From the NCBI RefSeq assembly GCF_963675165.1, contig NC_087379.1:2050201-2114200 (forward strand): a DNA stretch of 64,000 nt. Direction: 5' to 3'. The position numbers and the translations under genes are program-made. Below are positions 1 to 11,057 of the stretch, piece after piece. The number at the start of each line of letters is the position of its first letter. The stretch's first letter is position 1. The notes under the pieces were generated by a model, which saw nothing but the letters and a program-made list of their open reading frames with translations, was not told the DNA's origin and ran no database searches. Source of the DNA: Halichondria panicea (lineage: Eukaryota > Porifera > Demospongiae > Suberitida > Halichondriidae).

Positions 1-772
1 TGCTCAGACATAAGATATCCCTCGTACTCCTTGGTCCAGTATTGAGGGCATGAAGTCTTTGCTGGAATCATGAGAACAATTGATCGACTCGCCACAAGGC
101 AGACCGAACATGGAATATTGTGGTCCTGTGTGCCTCGGACTGGTTGTTCATATTCAGCTCCATAGACGTATATGTACCCTTGGGTACCACTTCGAAAAGG
201 TAGAGTGTATTTTCTGGATCAAGAGGTAAGCATAGATGATTTGCTGCCCCACCACTGTGAGTGTAGTGACTTCCCCCAACTATCCCGTTGTATATCTGCT
301 CTGTTCCAGGCACGTTTGGACAAGTGCTGTTCCCCCACCTTGTGTACACAACACGCGCGCTCTTTGGTCCCGGTGTACCAGTATTTCCTTGAGGGCCGGC
401 CTCCCCCTTCACTCCAGGCAATCCTCTAGGTCCTTGCGGCCCATTGGCTGGGCCTGGATCTCCTCTGAATCCAGGTGGTCCTGTTATTCCATCCCTCCCA
501 TCTCTTCCTGAGCTCCCTGGTTGACCATCACTTCCCGCAGATCCAGGCTGACCATCACGACCATCTCTGCCTGGAATCCCTCGTTGTCCTTTAGGTCCCA
601 TTAGCCCTGGTGGTCCTGGAAGCTCACCTTTGGCACATATTAGTATGGTGTAGTAGCAAGTATGTGCATGTTATAAGTGTTGTGGTCAAATTACGAATCT
701 GACTCAATTACCTGATGCCATGTGTACAGCAACTATAATCACAACAAACACGCTCAACTTCATGTTCATCAT
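1..772 (-). pseudogene. Short-chain collagen, copy 1 (frameshifted, runs off the left edge)
   Basis: Secreted collagen-like protein of the sponge short-chain (C4/spongin) type. A signal-peptide exon lies at 712-772 and joins in phase 1 to a main exon starting at 627. The main exon encodes Gly-X-Y triplets with one single-residue interruption, then the start of the cysteine-containing C-terminal domain. After the residues LPLDPE the frame is lost. Relative to copies 2 and 4 there are two extra T bases near 215 (plus strand TATTTTCTGG against TATTCTGG). Beyond that point the original frame is otherwise intact to the window edge, including the CSVCLV and [13 protein letters not shown] motifs. 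It is either a recently dead copy or carries a sequencing indel; I favour a pseudogene. The 3' end is outside the window. Confidence 0.75.
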
Positions 773-1103
773 GTACCAAGCTCTGTCTTCTTAGCTGCAA
801 TGAAAGAATTATGTGCAAAGGAACACGGAGTGTATATGCATGTATATATATAGGAAAACATTGCAATCGTCACTGTGTATAGTGTGCATGCATGGTTATG
901 ATAATTATGGTAATAGATTTTGCACCTTGGCCTCAAATACACTAGCTTGTATATAGCTTGCAAATTTACGAACAACATTTAAATGAACTCACCAGCTATA
1001 ATTGTAGATGAAGCACTTATACTGTACATGTAGCAAGTGTTTTTTTCTTAACCAGAGCTTAGATTTTGTTTCGCCAATATATGTACTAAACGTGCCATCT
1101 CCT

Positions 1104-1110
1104 TTTTATA
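1104..1110 (-). promoter_or_regulatory. TATA box of collagen copy 1
   Basis: TATAAAA on the minus strand inside a block (GCCATCTCC next to TTTTTATAAC on the plus strand) that recurs upstream of all four collagen copies. It lies about 330 bases upstream of the signal-peptide ATG, with a probable noncoding first exon in between. Confidence 0.6.
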
Positions 1111-1827
1111 ACCATGCATGTGTGCATGCAAGTCTGCACTTTTAGCACTATAATTATTGCTGCATGTGTATGCATGGCTGGCCTGGCAGGTGGTAGGGTC
1201 TGTACATGTGTGACCTTCATTGTATGTAGCACTCTAAACCACAATGTAGCACTCTAAACTATACAATGAAATATCGCTGTCAACATGTTGATATCATACA
1301 TGCACAGTCAGGTGTCCTCCCCATGTGTTTGGTGCATTTTGAGTGGGCAGATCAAAGGAAACACTGTGCCAATATCTGCCATATGGCATAGGTCAAGCCT
1401 TGAACTGTGCCACTATCTAGATACTGGCATAGTATGGCTGAAGTTACCTAAAGCCCACGCTCCACCCAGTAACCTGAAACGATCCGTATAACACTGTTAA
1501 ACAGATTCAGTGGTTAGGCAGAAAACGTTTTTCATGCGTCTGGAGCATTCCACAGCCACCACAAGTAGTTGAAACTAGTTGTCCTATAAAAGAAGTGATG
1601 TGTACACGGAAAGGAATGCACAAGGAATGCAACAAATCAGTTGTTACACAGCTCACTCGTGTGTGCGCACATGGGATAATATTGGCTCAGTAGTGCCTTT
1701 GCCCTCGAGGCCTGCGGCCCTCGGGCCTAAGTCACTACTGAGCCAATGTATCCCATGTGGCACTTGTGCATGTGTCACAACTATAATAAATGCAGTGTCA
1801 GAACCTTATATGGCCCAGGAGCCATGT
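1111..1827. repeat. Intergenic DNA with a hairpin repeat (1663-1763)
   Basis: No gene recognised. The clear structure is an imperfect hairpin at 1663-1763. One arm reads GTGCGCACATGGGATA and continues into TTGGCTCAGTAGTG; the other arm is its near reverse complement. A GC-rich loop of GCCCTCGAGG/CCCTCGGGCC type lies between them. It looks like a foldback MITE remnant. Confidence 0.45.
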
Positions 1828-1833
1828 TTTATT
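1828..1833 (-). terminator. Candidate poly(A) signal of collagen copy 2
   Basis: AATAAA on the minus strand, about 100 bases after the stop codon of collagen copy 2. Position and sequence are right for a 3' end, but nothing else supports it. Confidence 0.4.
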
Positions 1834-1932
1834 CTACCAACTTCTTAGCCATAAAATTAACTACTTGATCTCTATACTAAACTGCATGTTCAGAACGTTT
1901 ATGCACCATACACTGGACAATGTTATTGTTGT

Positions 1933-2882
1933 TTACTTTGTGCAGACAACACAGTGGACTTCTTTGTAGTCATTGTAAGGAGGGCAGGGTAGTCCAGCTG
2001 TACCACAGTTAGCTTCAACATGATAGAACAGAGCACCATTGGCATTAGCATTACTTCCAGGCACCGACTCCTGTCCTTTGTCAACACATTCGAACATCGA
2101 GCGTTTATGGGTGTGACTCTCGGACATAAGGTATCCTTCGTACTCTTTGGTCCAGTATTGAGGGCACGAAGTCTTTGCAGGAATCATGAGAGCAATCGAT
2201 CGACTCACCACAAGGCAGACCGAGCAGGGAACATTGTGTTGATGTGTTCCTCGGACTGGATATTCATATTCGGCTCCATACATGTACATTTTCCCTTGTT
2301 TACCACTATGAAAAGGTAGAGTGTATTCTGGATCAAGAGGTAAGCATAGATGATTTGCTGCCCCCCCATGAGAGTAATGACTTCCCCCAACTATCCCGTT
2401 GTATATCCGCTCTGTTCCAGGCACGTTTGGGCAAGTGCTGTTCCCCCACCTTGTGTACACAACACCCCCGCTCTTTGGTCCCGGTGTACCAGTATTCCCT
2501 CGAGGGCCGGCCTCCCCCTTCACTCCAGGCAATCCTCTAGGTCCTTGCGGCCCATTGGCTGGGCCTGGCTCTCCTCTGAATCCAGGTGGTCCTGTTATTC
2601 CATCCCTCCCATCTCTTCCTGAGCTCCCTGGTTGACCATCACTTCCCGCAGATCCAGGCTGACCATCACGACCATCTCTGCCTGGAATTCCTCGTTGTCC
2701 TTTAGATCCCATTAGCCCTGGTGGTCCTGGCAGCTCACCTTTGGTAAGGTGTAGCATGCAAGTATAATATGATAATAATAATAATTATGTGCATGCATGT
2801 TGTAGTAAAATTATGAGTCAATACCTGATGCCATGTGTACAGCAACTATAATCACAACAAACACGCTCCACTTCATGTTCAT
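1933..2882 (-). CDS. Short-chain (C4-type) collagen, copy 2, intact
   Basis: Exons 2825-2882 and 1933-2738 join in phase 1 (donor CAG/GTATTG, acceptor CAAAG/GTGAGC), giving 287 residues. Residues 1-20 form a hydrophobic signal peptide ([15 protein letters not shown]...ASG). Next come 28 Gly-X-Y triplets, 19 before and 9 after a lone Asn interruption in GPANGPQ. The C-terminal domain has about 180 residues and many cysteines (NSTCP, CSVC, SCPQYW, FECVDKG, CVVCTK). This matches the architecture of sponge short-chain collagens such as Ephydatia C4, which are secreted and form basement-membrane-like or spongin matrix. The downstream ATG in the main exon is intronic: using the spliced start restores a signal peptide and keeps a clean frame. 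Collagen copies 3 and 4 lie about 30 kb to the right. Confidence 0.85.
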
Positions 2883-3270
2883 GTACCAAACTCTGTCTGC
2901 CTGCAATGAAATAATTATATGCAAAGTAAATTAATTCTTCCATAGAGTATACGTATATAGATATAACTACTGAACGGTGTTACTGCGGTATACACGTGTA
3001 AATAATTAGTTTAGTGTTGTATATAGGTGCATGATCAGAAACACTTTCTCTACAATCGTCACAGTTCATTGTGCAGGTATATAGAGTTTGCTTGCAATTG
3101 TGGCCTCAAATACACATAATTATAACTATAGCTTGCAAATGTATACTAACAACATGTAAATGAACTCACTGCATGGCATTGCATGATGAAGTAGTGCCTA
3201 GCGTTTCCTCTTCTTTTAATCAAGTTTTAATATGATCTTGTTACACTACAAACACGCGTTGCCATCTCCT

Positions 3271-3277
3271 TTTTATA
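3271..3277 (-). promoter_or_regulatory. TATA box of collagen copy 2
   Basis: TATAAAA followed by AGGAGATGGC on the minus strand, the same block as in the other three collagen promoters, about 390 bases upstream of the coding ATG. A 5' untranslated exon probably ends near 3170, where a GTGAGT-like donor is seen. Confidence 0.6.
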
Positions 3278-3701
3278 ACGCATGCACGTCTGCATTCACT
3301 TGTAGCACTTTATTGCTGTGTGTGGTATGACAGGTGGCAAGGTCTATAATTATGTGTATGTCTATAATAACCTTTCATGGTTTAGAGTGTGGTCGCTGTC
3401 ATGTTGATATAATTATCTTTCACTGTCAAGTTTTCACCCCATGCATTTTGTGTTTGCATATAGTGGGTATATATTTTATGACATACTTCTTGAGTTGTGT
3501 AACTTCAATTGTGTGCTGTACATGTAGAGACCATTTGACAACTCCAAGACGCCCTTGTACAGTATTTCACAAGCTATATATGTATCTATATGATAAATCT
3601 GTGGCCATTATGTCACAGTATACTTTTGATTTGTTTTATAGACATGTGTGCATGTGTACATGTACACGCTTGTCACATCACCTGAGCACCTCTCCCCACA
3701 G

Positions 3702-3791
3702 TTGAAGGTTTGTCTACTATACCTGCACCTGCAGCTGTGTCAGGAGACGAGCAGTGGAGTTCAGCTGGGAAACCTGGTCCAGTTAGAGTGG
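3702..3791 (+). other. Unassigned exon-like segment
   Basis: A 90-base segment is bounded by a good acceptor (CTCCCCACAG) and a strong donor (G/GTAAGTGC). Two frames are open: one gives a low-complexity peptide with IPAPAAV and GKPGPVRVG, the other a Leu/Gln-rich peptide. I do not recognise either. It may be an orphan exon like those of SPT5 and NUP210 elsewhere in the window, or chance. Confidence 0.25.
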
Positions 3792-3832
3792 GTAAGTGCA
3801 AGCATGCATGTATGCTTGCACTTATAATTATA

Positions 3833-4200
3833 GCCAAGCGCAATTGGTGCTCTATAACGGCTTCTGAATACAGTACATTTGTAAGCCCCCATGTAGGTTT
3901 TCCTCTGATCTGAGATCAAAGGAAAACCTAAAACCCATACACATGCGTGTGGTACACGTATACAGCTGTGGAAACCACAATGCTACAGTACTAATAATTA
4001 TTGCCAAGCGCAATTGGTGCTCTATAACGGCTTCTGAATACAGTACATTTGTATGGAAGCCCCCATGTAGTTTTTCCTTTGATCTCAGATCAAAAGAAAA
4101 CCTAAAAACCCATACACATGCGTGTGGTACATGTATACAGCTGTGGAAACCACAATGCTACAGTACTAATATTGCCAAGCGCAATTGGTACTCGATAACA
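3833..4200 (+). repeat. Tandem repeat, about 170-bp unit
   Basis: Two nearly identical units begin GCCAAGCGCAATTGGTGCTC at 3833 and 4003, and a third partial unit starts at 4174. Each unit contains an internal inverted motif (TTTTCCT..GATCTGAGATC..AGGAAAA). A diverged partial copy lies at 4675-4785, beyond the foldback element. Confidence 0.75.
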
Positions 4201-4370
4201 TTGAGCTATTTGAGCTTCTGCAGTAATTATTACAAAACAACGGATCTGCATAGTGTATACGTCAGTATATTCCTCGAAGCAGAGCCAGGAACAACATTCA
4301 CAGGCAACAGCAGCAGAACGACTCACTGTCAAGGTTGAAATAGCAATAGCATGTTTTCTGAATACAGGCA

Positions 4371-4661
4371 TGGCCCGACCTTCCGTTAAGACGGGAGGTT
4401 GGGTTGCAAGCTTATCTAGGATTTGTTCTGCTACATTATGTAACACTGCTATTGAATATTATTATTCTCAGTGAGTGTTAACCAATTTGATTTGATGACG
4501 TAGCTAAACCACAGCATACACTGCATGCGGTTTCGCAACTAGGAAGTATAACGAACCACGTGAAAAATGCTGCAATCTGATAAGGTGCCACTATATTGGC
4601 GGCAGAACAAATCCCAGATTGTTTGCAACTCGACCTCCCGTCCTAACGGAAGGTCGGGCCA
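4371..4661. repeat. Foldback MITE (TGGCCCGACCTTCCGTT ends)
   Basis: Terminal inverted repeats of about 40 bases with few mismatches (TGGCCCGACCTTCCGTTA... and its complement) enclose about 210 bases. It splits the 170-bp repeat array. I could not define a target-site duplication. Confidence 0.6.
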
Positions 4662-4785
4662 CACCCAACTACATTTGTGTCAGTATGGGAGCCCCCATAT
4701 AGTTTTTCCTTTGATTTGAGATCAAAGAAAAACCCATGTGTGCCCCTTGTATGTATAGTACAGCTGTGGCAACCACAATGCTATA

Positions 4786-5084
4786 CAGTAGAACCTCGAT
4801 TATCCAGCCCTCCATTATCCGGAACCTCGATTATCCGGCTTGGCAGTTTTCTTGTTATCAGATTAGAAAATGGGCGTGTCCCTTAAACGCGCATACGCGT
4901 TGCAGCTGTTACCATGGAGACATGCCTGCTTATCTTCTACGCATGCGCAGACAACCATGTGGCACTGCTGTTTATCAATAAAGTGGGTGGATCAAGGCGT
5001 GGTTTATATATTCGATTATCCGGCATATTCACTTATCCGGCCTGCTTCTGGAACCAAGGTGTCCGGATAATCGAGGTTCTACTG
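4786..5084. mobile_element. pogo/Tigger-type MITE
   Basis: The ends read CAGTAGAACCTCGATTATCC and the reverse complement GGATAATCGAGGTTCTACTG, and TA flanks both sides. This is the terminal sequence known from Tc1/mariner-pogo (Tigger) elements. It is 299 bp with no transposase, so it is non-autonomous. Extra internal copies of the GATTATCCGG motif lie near both ends. Confidence 0.85.
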
Positions 5085-6080
5085 TACATGACATGTACAT
5101 TATGCCCACAAACTGCAGGGTTTATACTAATTATCGTGTGATGTTGCTATTAGCAACTGGAGAGTGTACAGCAATTATAATCCCGTATCGCATCCGGTCC
5201 AGTAATTGCACGTCGTCATTGACTGCATGCAATTATCTGTCAAGTAATGGCATGCACGCTGTCGATGACAACGTATTGTTTTCGAAAAATGTTAACTTCA
5301 TCATACGATTAGAAATCAATAGTATATAGTTACTCGTGCAATGAAAGCACACGGGTACTGATCCCTCGCTACATAACATAAAGCTACTAATAGCTTTTTA
5401 TACACACATTATATCATGTATGATGAACATTTTATTTTGCTGCATGCAGGCAGAATCCAGAATCACAGGGAAACTCAAAGAGTGGGTAATGAGTAAATTT
5501 TAGTGGATTCATGAAATAGTAAATTCTTAGGTTTTGTTCCCACGGTGGTGGTGGTTGCTATGGTAGTGATGCAACATCCCATATACAGAGTTACTGGATT
5601 GCTTTGAACTGCCCAACTCACTGGGCAACAATAAGGGATTATAGCACTCATAACAAGCACTGGCAAGTTTAATAGCACTCGGTTATGCCTCGTTCAATTA
5701 GTAGCCTTGCCATTCACGGCTACTCGTGCTATTAATCCCATGACTCTTAGCCATACGTACCACTAATAGCACTGAGTATCTTGAGAAACTGCATGACCTT
5801 CGCCAAGCAGATCACCACTGCCTGCCTTCACTTTCATTGTGCTGCTGCATGGATCTCTGCACTATATAGACACTATAGCTATTGGTAGTAGCTGCGCAAG
5901 AGTTTACCATTATCTTCTATTGCAATAATAATTATAGAGCTAGAATTAGCTATCGTTATAATTTAATTTACATAAAAATAATGTCCATTGTTAAAATTAA
6001 TAACAAAGCAGCAACACATTATTGTTCCTATAGCTATAATTATTATAGTGCCTATAAATAAATGTATTATATATACGTAG
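5085..6080. repeat. Intergenic DNA with dispersed repeats
   Basis: No gene found. The segment 5340-5460 resembles the ends of the repeats at 42120-42200 and 54300-54380 (GAAAGCAC...CTACATAACATAAAGCT). The segment 5500-5560 shares the block GTAAATTCTTAGGTTTTGTT with 38900-38930. The rest is AT-rich sequence before the 3' end of the TRAF-like gene. Confidence 0.4.
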
Positions 6081-7400
6081 TCAAACTATAATTTTTTCGC
6101 TCGCAATTATTTTGAACTTGATGTGACCATTAACAATGTACCGCACTCCAAGAGGTGGGTAATCTATAGAGTCATAGTCTATTCGAAGTTGATCGTTATA
6201 GTCGCCCCTTGTAACTTCCAAATCTTTGGTAATCTGATAGTGGCTATGATCACCGGTCTGATTGAGCATAGTGACTGTCATTGTGAAGGTTTTTGGCCAC
6301 TTGAGGTTGACGTTTGCTCTGGTGTTCACTGGGGTGAGCTCAAACTCAATCCTGCCTGATTCGTATGTAAAGTATAAATTAACCTTCATGATGTATCCTG
6401 TTGGAACAGTACGGAAATCATAACTGTTTATCCATCTTTTAACCTTCACCTTTTCTTTTATATAGTCGACAGTCACATTAGTAACGCTAACGCCCACGTG
6501 TTGTGTGAGAGTGTCTATCTGACTGGATAAATCTAACAGCTCTTTAGATTTGGATTCAAGCTCTTCTTCTAGTTTTCCATACCTTTGTCGTAAGTTGTCA
6601 ATAATTATTAATTCTTCATTCTTTTCTCGTAGCTTAGCGTTTATATCTTCTTGTAAATTAGCAATTTTTTCGTCTTGCCTCTTCTGATTCTTGATAAAGT
6701 AGCTAGTCGATAACCTCAAGTGTTTCTGAGCAGCTTGCTCCATGTGTTTGTCCGCGTCCTTCCGTTGGACCACCTCCTCACAGCCCAGCTCCTTCAGTTC
6801 ACACTCGACCATTGCCAGAGGACACTCTCTCAGGTGCCTCTCCAGTTGACCTCTCTCTAGGAGAGCCACTCTACACTCGTTGGGGCACTCCACCAGGTAC
6901 TTTGAGCACACTGGGAGGTGGTCATCTTGGATCTCTTGATACGTTCCCTCTATCAGGCAGTAGTTACAACTGTGTGGTCTCTTGGGACAATCGTTAGTTG
7001 TGTGCTTCGATAGAAATCTCCTTTCAATAGCTTCGCCACAGTTGTATTGGCAATCCACAAAAACTAATTGGCAATTCTCACCAAGGTGTTGTTCTAGCTC
7101 TCCCAAACCACCCACCCAGTCACAATCATTAGCTTTGTTATCGCAGTAGACCTTGAGATCGAGAACTCTTCTTTGTTGCTTCTTGTCTAAAAGTGTCGTG
7201 AAACTGTTCTCTTTACAAAAAGGGCAAGGTTTGTTGTCAGTGAGTATTGTTTGGATGCAAGCTTGACAGAAATGTTGTCCACAACAGCTGGTAAGGCTGG
7301 GCTCTCGGGTCACATGCAGACACAGGGGGCATTCGTAATCCTTCACACTCTCAACAAACTCACATTGCATAGTATAGCCACTCAATTGAAGGGAGGCCAT
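6081..7400 (-). CDS. TRAF-like RING finger protein
   Basis: A single-exon gene of 439 residues, probably a cytoplasmic E3 ubiquitin ligase or adaptor for receptor signalling. The RING finger has C24, C27, C39/C40, H43, C45, C48, C59 and C62. Repeated Cys/His TRAF-type zinc fingers follow to about residue 225 (for example CQYNCGE, CNYCLIEG, CPNEC). A charged heptad-rich coiled coil spans about 230-300, where oligomerisation would occur. The last 130 residues (SYDFRTVPTGYIMKVNLYF, MTVTMLNQ, YIVNGHIKFKI) have the beta-rich pattern of a TRAF/MATH domain. The order is that of TRAF proteins, but I cannot tie it to one vertebrate TRAF. A decayed tandem copy follows upstream at 7982-9288. Confidence 0.85.
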   Translation of the reverse strand: MASLQLSGYTMQCEFVESVKDYECPLCLHVTREPSLTSCCGQHFCQACIQTILTDNKPCPFCKENSFTTLLDKKQQRRVLDLKVYCDNKANDCDWVGGLGELEQHLGENCQLVFVDCQYNCGEAIERRFLSKHTTNDCPKRPHSCNYCLIEGTYQEIQDDHLPVCSKYLVECPNECRVALLERGQLERHLRECPLAMVECELKELGCEEVVQRKDADKHMEQAAQKHLRLSTSYFIKNQKRQDEKIANLQEDINAKLREKNEELIIIDNLRQRYGKLEEELESKSKELLDLSSQIDTLTQHVGVSVTNVTVDYIKEKVKVKRWINSYDFRTVPTGYIMKVNLYFTYESGRIEFELTPVNTRANVNLKWPKTFTMTVTMLNQTGDHSHYQITKDLEVTRGDYNDQLRIDYDSIDYPPLGVRYIVNGHIKFKIIASEKIIV

Positions 7401-7981
7401 TTTGGTGCTTAGAATAGTGTCACATGAGCGATGTCATTTATTGTCAGTGGTTTACCGAATTAGATCATATGCACTGTGTCATTTCATGATGCTCTAACCA
7501 ATATATTCTTGGTGTTGTATCATAATTATTCATTTGCATACAGCCTTATTGTTATACTATTATTAGTGGGTACTAAATTTAGCATTTTAGCGATTTTTTA
7601 GCAAATTTGTGATTAGCATGTAATTAAGTACGCTCTAATATTAAAAAAATTATGAATCTCATAAAAAAAATTGTTTTTTCTACTTTTGAGGTTATGTTTA
7701 ATTAAGCTAGCTCTTTTTGTCATCTGTACCTGACTCCATTCAACTTTAAAACTACATCTTTTGACAAATATTGTGCTAATAAATTTGCTACAAATAGCTA
7801 GTACCCTAAAAACTGAAAAATCTGTAAAATTTACCTATCTATATCTATAATAATAGTAACATTAAGGTATACGTTATGTTCGTCCCAACCTTATAATAAA
7901 CATGTAGCTACTCTAGAGCTATATATATGGCATGTAAAAGTATAAATGCAGCAGGACTTCATAAACTAGGTAGTCTGACGA
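7401..7981. repeat. Spacer between the TRAF-like copies
   Basis: It holds the 5' flank of the TRAF-like gene and a dispersed repeat at about 7700-7870. That repeat (GTGCTAATAAATTTGCTACAAA, GTACCCTAAAAAC) also occurs at 41080-41240. I see no coding sequence. Confidence 0.5.
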
Positions 7982-9288
7982 TTATTTTTCGGTTACAAAT
8001 ATTTGGAACTTGACGTGGCCATTAACGATGTAGTTCACTCCAGGAGGTGGGTTATCTATAGTGTCATAGAATATTCGAATCTCATCGTTATGCTCCTTCC
8101 TCTTCACTTCTAAATCTTTGGTAGTGTGATAGTTGTCATAGTTACCGGCCTGGTTGAACATAGTGACAGTCATTGTGAAGATTTTTGGCCATTCGAACGT
8201 GTCGTTAGCTCGAGTATTCGTAGGAGTGAGCTCAAAATTAATCAAACTACCACCATTGAAAAACAAATTCACCTTTATGATGTATCCTGTTGGAATAGTA
8301 TGAAACTGCTCACTGTTTATCCATCTTTGGTGCTTTACCATTTTCTTTGTATAGTTTACGGACACATTAGTGGAGATAGTGGCATATGTTGTGTAAGAAT
8401 GTCCACCTGACTGGATAAATCTGACAGCTCCTTAGATTTGGATTCAATTTCTCGAGTTACATTCCCGTATTCTTGTTGTAACTTAGCAATTGCTTTATCT
8501 TGATTAGTTACTGCGGACAATTGTTGTTCGAACGGCTGTTTCAATAATCTTTCATTCTCTTCTTTTAGCCTAGCGAATGCTTTGTCTGATTCTTGCTAGT
8601 TGATAACCTCAAGTGTTTCTGAGCAGCTTGCTCCATGTGTTTGTCCGCGTCCTTCTGTTGGACCACGTCCTCACAGCCCAGCTCCTTCAGCTCACACTCG
8701 ACCATTGCCAGAGGACACTCTCTCAGGTGCCCATCCAGTTGACATCTATCTGGGGGAGCCACTCCACACTCGTTGGGGCACTCCACCAGGTACTTTGGGC
8801 ACACTGGGAGGTGGTCGTCTTGGATCTCTTGATACGTTCCCTCCAGCAGACAGTAGTCACAGCTGTGTGGTCTTTTGAGACAATCGTTAGTTTTGTGCTC
8901 TGTTAGAAATCTCCTCATATAAACTTCTCCACAGTTGTATTGGCAATCCACAACAACAAATTTGCATTTCTCGCCAAGGTGTTGTTCTAGCTCAGTCTCC
9001 CAAACCATCCACCCAGTCACAACCATCAGCTTTCTTATCGCAGTAGACCTTGAGATCGAGGACTCTTCTTTGTTGCTTCTTGTCTAGCATGGTCACGTAC
9101 CCTGTCTCTTTGCAAAGTGGGCAAGATTCTTTGTCAGTGAGTATCTTTTGGATGCAGACTTGACAGAAGTGCTGTCCACAGCAGCTGGTGAGGCTGGGCT
9201 CTCGGGTCACATGCAGACACAAGGGGCATTCGTAGTCCTTCACACTCTAAACAAACTCACACTGGTAGCCCAATTGAGGAGAGGCCAT
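7982..9288 (-). pseudogene. TRAF-like RING protein, dead tandem copy
   Basis: The layout is colinear with the intact neighbour: the start MASPQL, RING (CPLC, CCGQHFC, CPLC), zinc fingers, coiled coil and MATH-like end. The damage is clear. An in-frame TAG (9247-9249) replaces the Glu codon before the RING. A 4-base insertion near 8994 breaks the frame before the zinc fingers, and two further shifts occur near 8590 and 8365. With four independent lesions this is a pseudogene rather than a sequencing slip. Confidence 0.85.
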
Positions 9289-10332
9289 TTTGGTGTTTAG
9301 AATAGTGTCACATGAGCAATTTTAATACTAAATTTAGGTATACTAATTGGCTTGCTTTAATTTGTGTGTATATTCATGCATGTGGTTATATTTCATGATG
9401 CTGTAAGTGTAACCACGATGTTGTTTTAATCATTATAATTGTTACAGCTGCATGTATATACTTGTCCCAACCAGCTGAATTAGTAAAACCAGTAGGTTTT
9501 ACATAGGATTGGCAGTGGGTTTGCCCGTGTTTAGCAATATTTCAATTATTTTGACTCATGTTCAAACTGTTCTATCTCTGCAGGGAAAGGCCACATCAAG
9601 AAACTGGCTAGACAGATAGTTTATTTAGCCTTTTCTCTCTTTGTATCTCTCATTTCATAATCCATGAACATTTTAATGAATGAATATTGTCATTTTAAAA
9701 ATTGTACTATTTCTACGTTTCACCGCTCTTTGTCTGACTGACTAAGTAAGTAAGTAAGTGAGTAAGTTTCTTGCCCAGCATTTGCTCCAAGTACAGCCAT
9801 CTCCAGGACATTCTGCACAGGGTTTCCAAACGACTACAACCTGGATTAAAAAGCGCTTCTTCAGATTTGCGATTGCTTCCACGAGGCAGATGACCTCTCA
9901 GTCTCTATTTCTCTTACCTAGACAATTCCGCCATCTTTAATGACTCAGCAATTGCGTTGTGGCCAATTAATAATAGATAGGCGTGGCTAATAAACCGTTG
10001 CCTAAAATCAGTGCAGTGCTTTTCCAGAGCCTGAGGTGTTGCTTTTCTTCACACTGTTCAGCTCTAGCTCCCTTTCTCTGACAGGCATGCTACATGCACT
10101 GGCTAGATATCATGCTCTTAATGGCTGTCATTTAATTAATACTGATTCACAAATTCAACATATCAAGCAATATTACTCATTACTATAATTATTATAGCTA
10201 ATTATTAGTCCAGAGATATTCGAGAAGATATCTGATTAGTCCTGTCTTCTCTTCTTGAACTTCTGTACTGCCTCTTGACTTTCCACTTATGCATGTCATG
10301 ATACGTAAACTGTACTGAAAAAGAAAGGGAAT
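9289..10332. other. Intergenic stretch, no gene seen
   Basis: AT-rich DNA with a short GTAA microsatellite near 9745. A TCTCTGCAG acceptor-like site at about 9580 precedes a short open segment (GKGHIKKLARQIVYLAF) that I cannot assign. Nothing else is supported. Confidence 0.4.
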
Positions 10333-10885
10333 CCGACTAGAAAAACATTTGCAATGTGAAAAATTGCTAGGATTGGCCAGGGGAACCACAAAAAAGCGTG
10401 GAAACAAGAAATCAGACGAGAGCATAACTCCAATCCGTTACAACGTCATGAACATGTACAATACATAGTATATTAAATAATAGACAGTGTTCCAGATCCA
10501 TCTACCAGCTTCCATCCACCACATCATTTCCATGCAGGTCACCATGCAGTACGGTCCGTGCATGTTACTACGCATGGATGGACTGTGTGTATACCTGTGC
10601 TCAACACTGCATGTATTAGGAACATCAATTCATCACAAATCATCATGATTATGTGCCCGCACATTCCAAAATGGATAATAAATATATAGGGATTAGTCAT
10701 CACTCCACCAGTAAAAATTGTGTGGCATATTGGCTGGGAAAACATGGGAAAACTACCAGTACATGTGATTGACGTTGTAACGGATTGGAGTTATGCTCTC
10801 GTCTGATTTCTTGTTTCCACGCTTTTTTGTGGTTCCCCTGGCCAATCCTAGCAATTTTTCACATTGCAAATGTTTTTCTAGTCGG
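10333..10885. repeat. Inverted-repeat element (third half-copy at 34048-34245)
   Basis: Arms at 10333-10447 and 10770-10885 are almost perfect reverse complements (CCGACTAGAAAAACATTTGC against GCAAATGTTTTTCTAGTCGG) and enclose about 320 bases. The right arm plus its inner flank (from about 10685) recurs at 34048-34245. It is probably a non-autonomous DNA element; the family is not identified. Confidence 0.65.
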
Positions 10886-10947
10886 ATAAAACATATAATT
10901 GGACACCGTACCAAACTCATATACCTATTGTTCACCCTCCCCTATAG

Positions 10948-11057
10948 TGGTCAGGAGCGTACTGGTATGATGTTATCTTGTGGTAGAACTCCCTCGTTTG
11001 GAGCCCAGACCCCCATGGTGGGCAGTATGACCCGCTCTCAAACACCCATGCACGACG
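10948..11057 (+). pseudogene. Orphan exon resembling the SPT5 C-terminal repeat region
   Basis: A 110-base segment lies between a CCCCTATAG acceptor and a G/GTGAGT donor. It encodes GRTPSFGAQTP, then MVGSM, then RSQTPMHDG. These are the G-S/A-x-TP repeats typical of the C-terminal region of transcription elongation factor SPT5 (SUPT5H), which P-TEFb phosphorylates on the TP sites. No neighbouring SPT5 exons are seen; the only other SPT5-like exon in the window is at 32954-33075. It is probably a duplicated exon fragment. An exon of a real SPT5 gene extending by huge introns is unlikely given the genes around it. Confidence 0.6.

Noticed and set aside
2244..2635. Plus-strand open frames opposite the collagen exons
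   Set aside because: They are the antisense of Gly-X-Y repeats, whose codon bias keeps other frames open; they appear in every collagen copy, including dead ones.
8600..8906. Plus-strand open frames opposite the TRAF zinc fingers
   Set aside because: Antisense shadows of the cysteine-rich coding sequence in a pseudogene; no start context or domain.
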